From Natronosporangium sp035305625 (GTDB taxonomy: Bacteria; Actinomycetota; Actinomycetes; Mycobacteriales; Micromonosporaceae): 64,000 bases of DNA. A program made the position numbers and the translations under genes. The stretch spans positions 1,488,001-1,552,000 of the forward strand of contig CAWEKD010000005.1 in assembly GCA_963809545.1 (NCBI GenBank). Direction: 5' to 3'. Below are positions 62,848 through 64,000 of this stretch, in pieces. Numbering within the stretch: position 1 is the stretch's first letter; every line of letters begins with the position of its first letter. The notes under the pieces are model-generated. The model saw only the letters and a list, made by a program, of their open reading frames with translations, did no database searches and was not told the DNA's origin.

Positions 62848-63489
62848 TCATCCCTGCGAAAGCTGGCGGCTGCGGTTCGGGGTGGTGGTCGGCAAAGTGG
62901 TGGTGCGGGGGACCATCAGCTCCAGCCGGACCGGTAACTGGTCGTCCTCCAACACTTCCCGGGCGTGCGCTACCGCTTGGGTCTCGATCCGCTGCCGCAC
63001 CTCTCCGGGGGCAGCCCGGCCATCCAGTCGGACTCGCAGGCTCAGCCGGGGAGCGGTGCGGTTGCCGAGCAGGCGGACGTTGGCACCGGCGACTCCCCGG
63101 TAGGTCTCGATTTCGGCGGCCATGGCCTCGGTGAGCGCGGCCGCCGGCAGCCGGGTGCCGCCCCGGGATCGATCCGGTTCCAGCTCGAGCTCCCCGATGT
63201 CGGCGGTGCGCCCTTGCCGGAGCAGCCACCACAGCGCCAAGCCGCCGAGCACCAGCGCGGCCAATGCCACCAGTGGCCAGAACCAGTAGCGCTGCTCGGC
63301 GGCGAAGTCGGTGAGCCCCGGACCCAGCACCGGCGAGTCGGCCCGACCCTGGCCGAAGACCCCCAGCCCGGTCAGCAGTCCCGCGGTCCCGGCCAGGAGC
63401 AGCACCAACCCGATCACGAGTAGCAGGGTGCGGTTGAGGCGGTTGGTTCCGGGTGCACGCTGCTCCCGGCGCCGGCGGGGTGCGGTCAT
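62848..63489 (-). CDS. AmaP-like alkaline-shock-type membrane anchor protein
   Basis: 213 residues. Two hydrophobic segments (about 21-43 and 70-91) are followed by a soluble part with LPAAALTEAMAAEIETYRGVAGANVRLLGNRTAPRLSLRVRLD, the layout of actinobacterial proteins named alkaline shock response membrane anchor AmaP. Its ATG overlaps the stop of the upstream DUF6286 gene (ATGA). Asp23/Gls24 partners, if present, would lie outside the window. Confidence 0.75.
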   Translation of the reverse strand: MTAPRRRREQRAPGTNRLNRTLLLVIGLVLLLAGTAGLLTGLGVFGQGRADSPVLGPGLTDFAAEQRYWFWPLVALAALVLGGLALWWLLRQGRTADIGELELEPDRSRGGTRLPAAALTEAMAAEIETYRGVAGANVRLLGNRTAPRLSLRVRLDGRAAPGEVRQRIETQAVAHAREVLEDDQLPVRLELMVPRTTTLPTTTPNRSRQLSQG

Positions 63490-63998
63490 TTCTCCTCCCT
63501 CCGGTGCGTCAGCTCACACTGGACCGGCAGTGACCGGACCGGGGCGAGTGAGTCCACCACCGCCTGGGCGCGTTGCCGGGCCTGGTCGGCGAGCCCGTTC
63601 GGTGCCCGCAGCAGCGTGCGCGCCCGGACCCGGATCCGACGCCGGCCCACGGTCGCGGATGCACTCTCCACTCCCGGCGTGTTGGCGACCGCATGGGCGA
63701 CTGCCCGCGCCAGGCTCCGCCGGGAGATGTCCGCGGTGACCGCGTCGGTGTCGGTGGTCAATGCCAGCTGGGTGGGGCGGCGGGGTTTGAGCTCCGCCAG
63801 GATCAGCACGAGGCCCAACCCGGCGAGGACCGCGCTGCCGGCGATGACCGGTCCCGCGCTCCAACTCCGTTCCCGCAGGAAGTCCGCCACCTGCGGGTAC
63901 GGCAGTAGCGGGTCGGCGTCGGCCAGAGCTCGGATCACTTCGATCGGCACCAGGATTCCCAGCGCCACCAACACCAGCGCCAGCAGCACCGACAGCAC
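63486..63998 (-). CDS. DUF6286-like membrane protein, probably truncated at window end
   Basis: At least 170 residues. Two hydrophobic segments (about 1-25 and 47-68) precede a domain with DISRRSLARAVAHAVANTPGVESASATVGRRRIRVRARTLL, which resembles the fold of the AmaP/Asp23-associated DUF6286 proteins. The GTG at 63998 is only two bases from the window edge and has no room for a ribosome site, so the true start is probably outside. Coupled to the AmaP-like gene. Confidence 0.7.
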   Translation of the reverse strand: MLSVLLALVLVALGILVPIEVIRALADADPLLPYPQVADFLRERSWSAGPVIAGSAVLAGLGLVLILAELKPRRPTQLALTTDTDAVTADISRRSLARAVAHAVANTPGVESASATVGRRRIRVRARTLLRAPNGLADQARQRAQAVVDSLAPVRSLPVQCELTHRREEK

Positions 63999-64000
63999 CC

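Overview
The window is chromosomal DNA from a high-GC actinomycete. Gene order (rpmG-hadA-hadB-tRNA-Trp-secE-nusG-rplK-rplA-rplJ-rplL-rpoB-rpoC, then the str, S10, spc and alpha operons), many GTG/TTG starts, Ala/Lys-rich tails on ribosomal proteins and the form of RpoB all fit Actinobacteria. A Micromonosporaceae-like member is my best guess, by inference only. Most of the window is housekeeping; the two flanks carry accessory genes.

Left flank (1-13.8 kb). On the minus strand, 3011 to 1 is a three-gene cassette: an uncharacterised membrane protein, a nucleosidase-fold protein and a second membrane protein that runs off the window. A near-consensus promoter drives it, with a perfect palindrome over the -10. 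The C-terminus of the first protein and the N-terminus of the nucleosidase share one 20-residue motif, the arrangement expected of amyloid-type signalling motifs that couple a sensor to an effector. This is my leading candidate for an undescribed (defence-like) system. Then follow an M20 amidohydrolase, an MBL-fold hydrolase, a gamma-glutamylcyclotransferase-like protein, an LpdA-type flavoprotein, a large secreted BNR-repeat protein, a small exported DDFTWN-repeat protein and a membrane GAF-GGDEF-EAL protein.

Core (13.9-50.9 kb). tRNA-Thr, tRNA-Met and tRNA-Trp sit around rpmG-hadAB; then come secE-nusG, the L11/L1/L10/L7-L12 cluster, rpoBC, two small membrane proteins, rpsL-rpsG-fusA-tuf, and the full S10-spc-alpha series through secY, adk, map, infA, rpmJ, rpsM, rpsK, rpsD, rpoA, rplQ and truA. 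Three antibiotic-target residues are unusual: Asn at the RpoB Ser531 position, Arg88 in S12 and Gln at the S5 Lys26 position. adk and rpoA each carry an apparent one-base deletion in a G or C run; both are essential, so sequence error is the likeliest cause.

Right flank (51-64 kb). A proline-rich membrane protein, an RsmC-like methyltransferase, a NUDIX hydrolase, a two-ATPase/FtsX-type ABC system, ctaD, a single-ORF PncB-PncA fusion for NAD salvage, clpS with a DUF2017 partner, a 47-residue GPGG membrane protein, and an AmaP/DUF6286-type envelope pair cut near the window end. Strong hairpin terminators separate several units.
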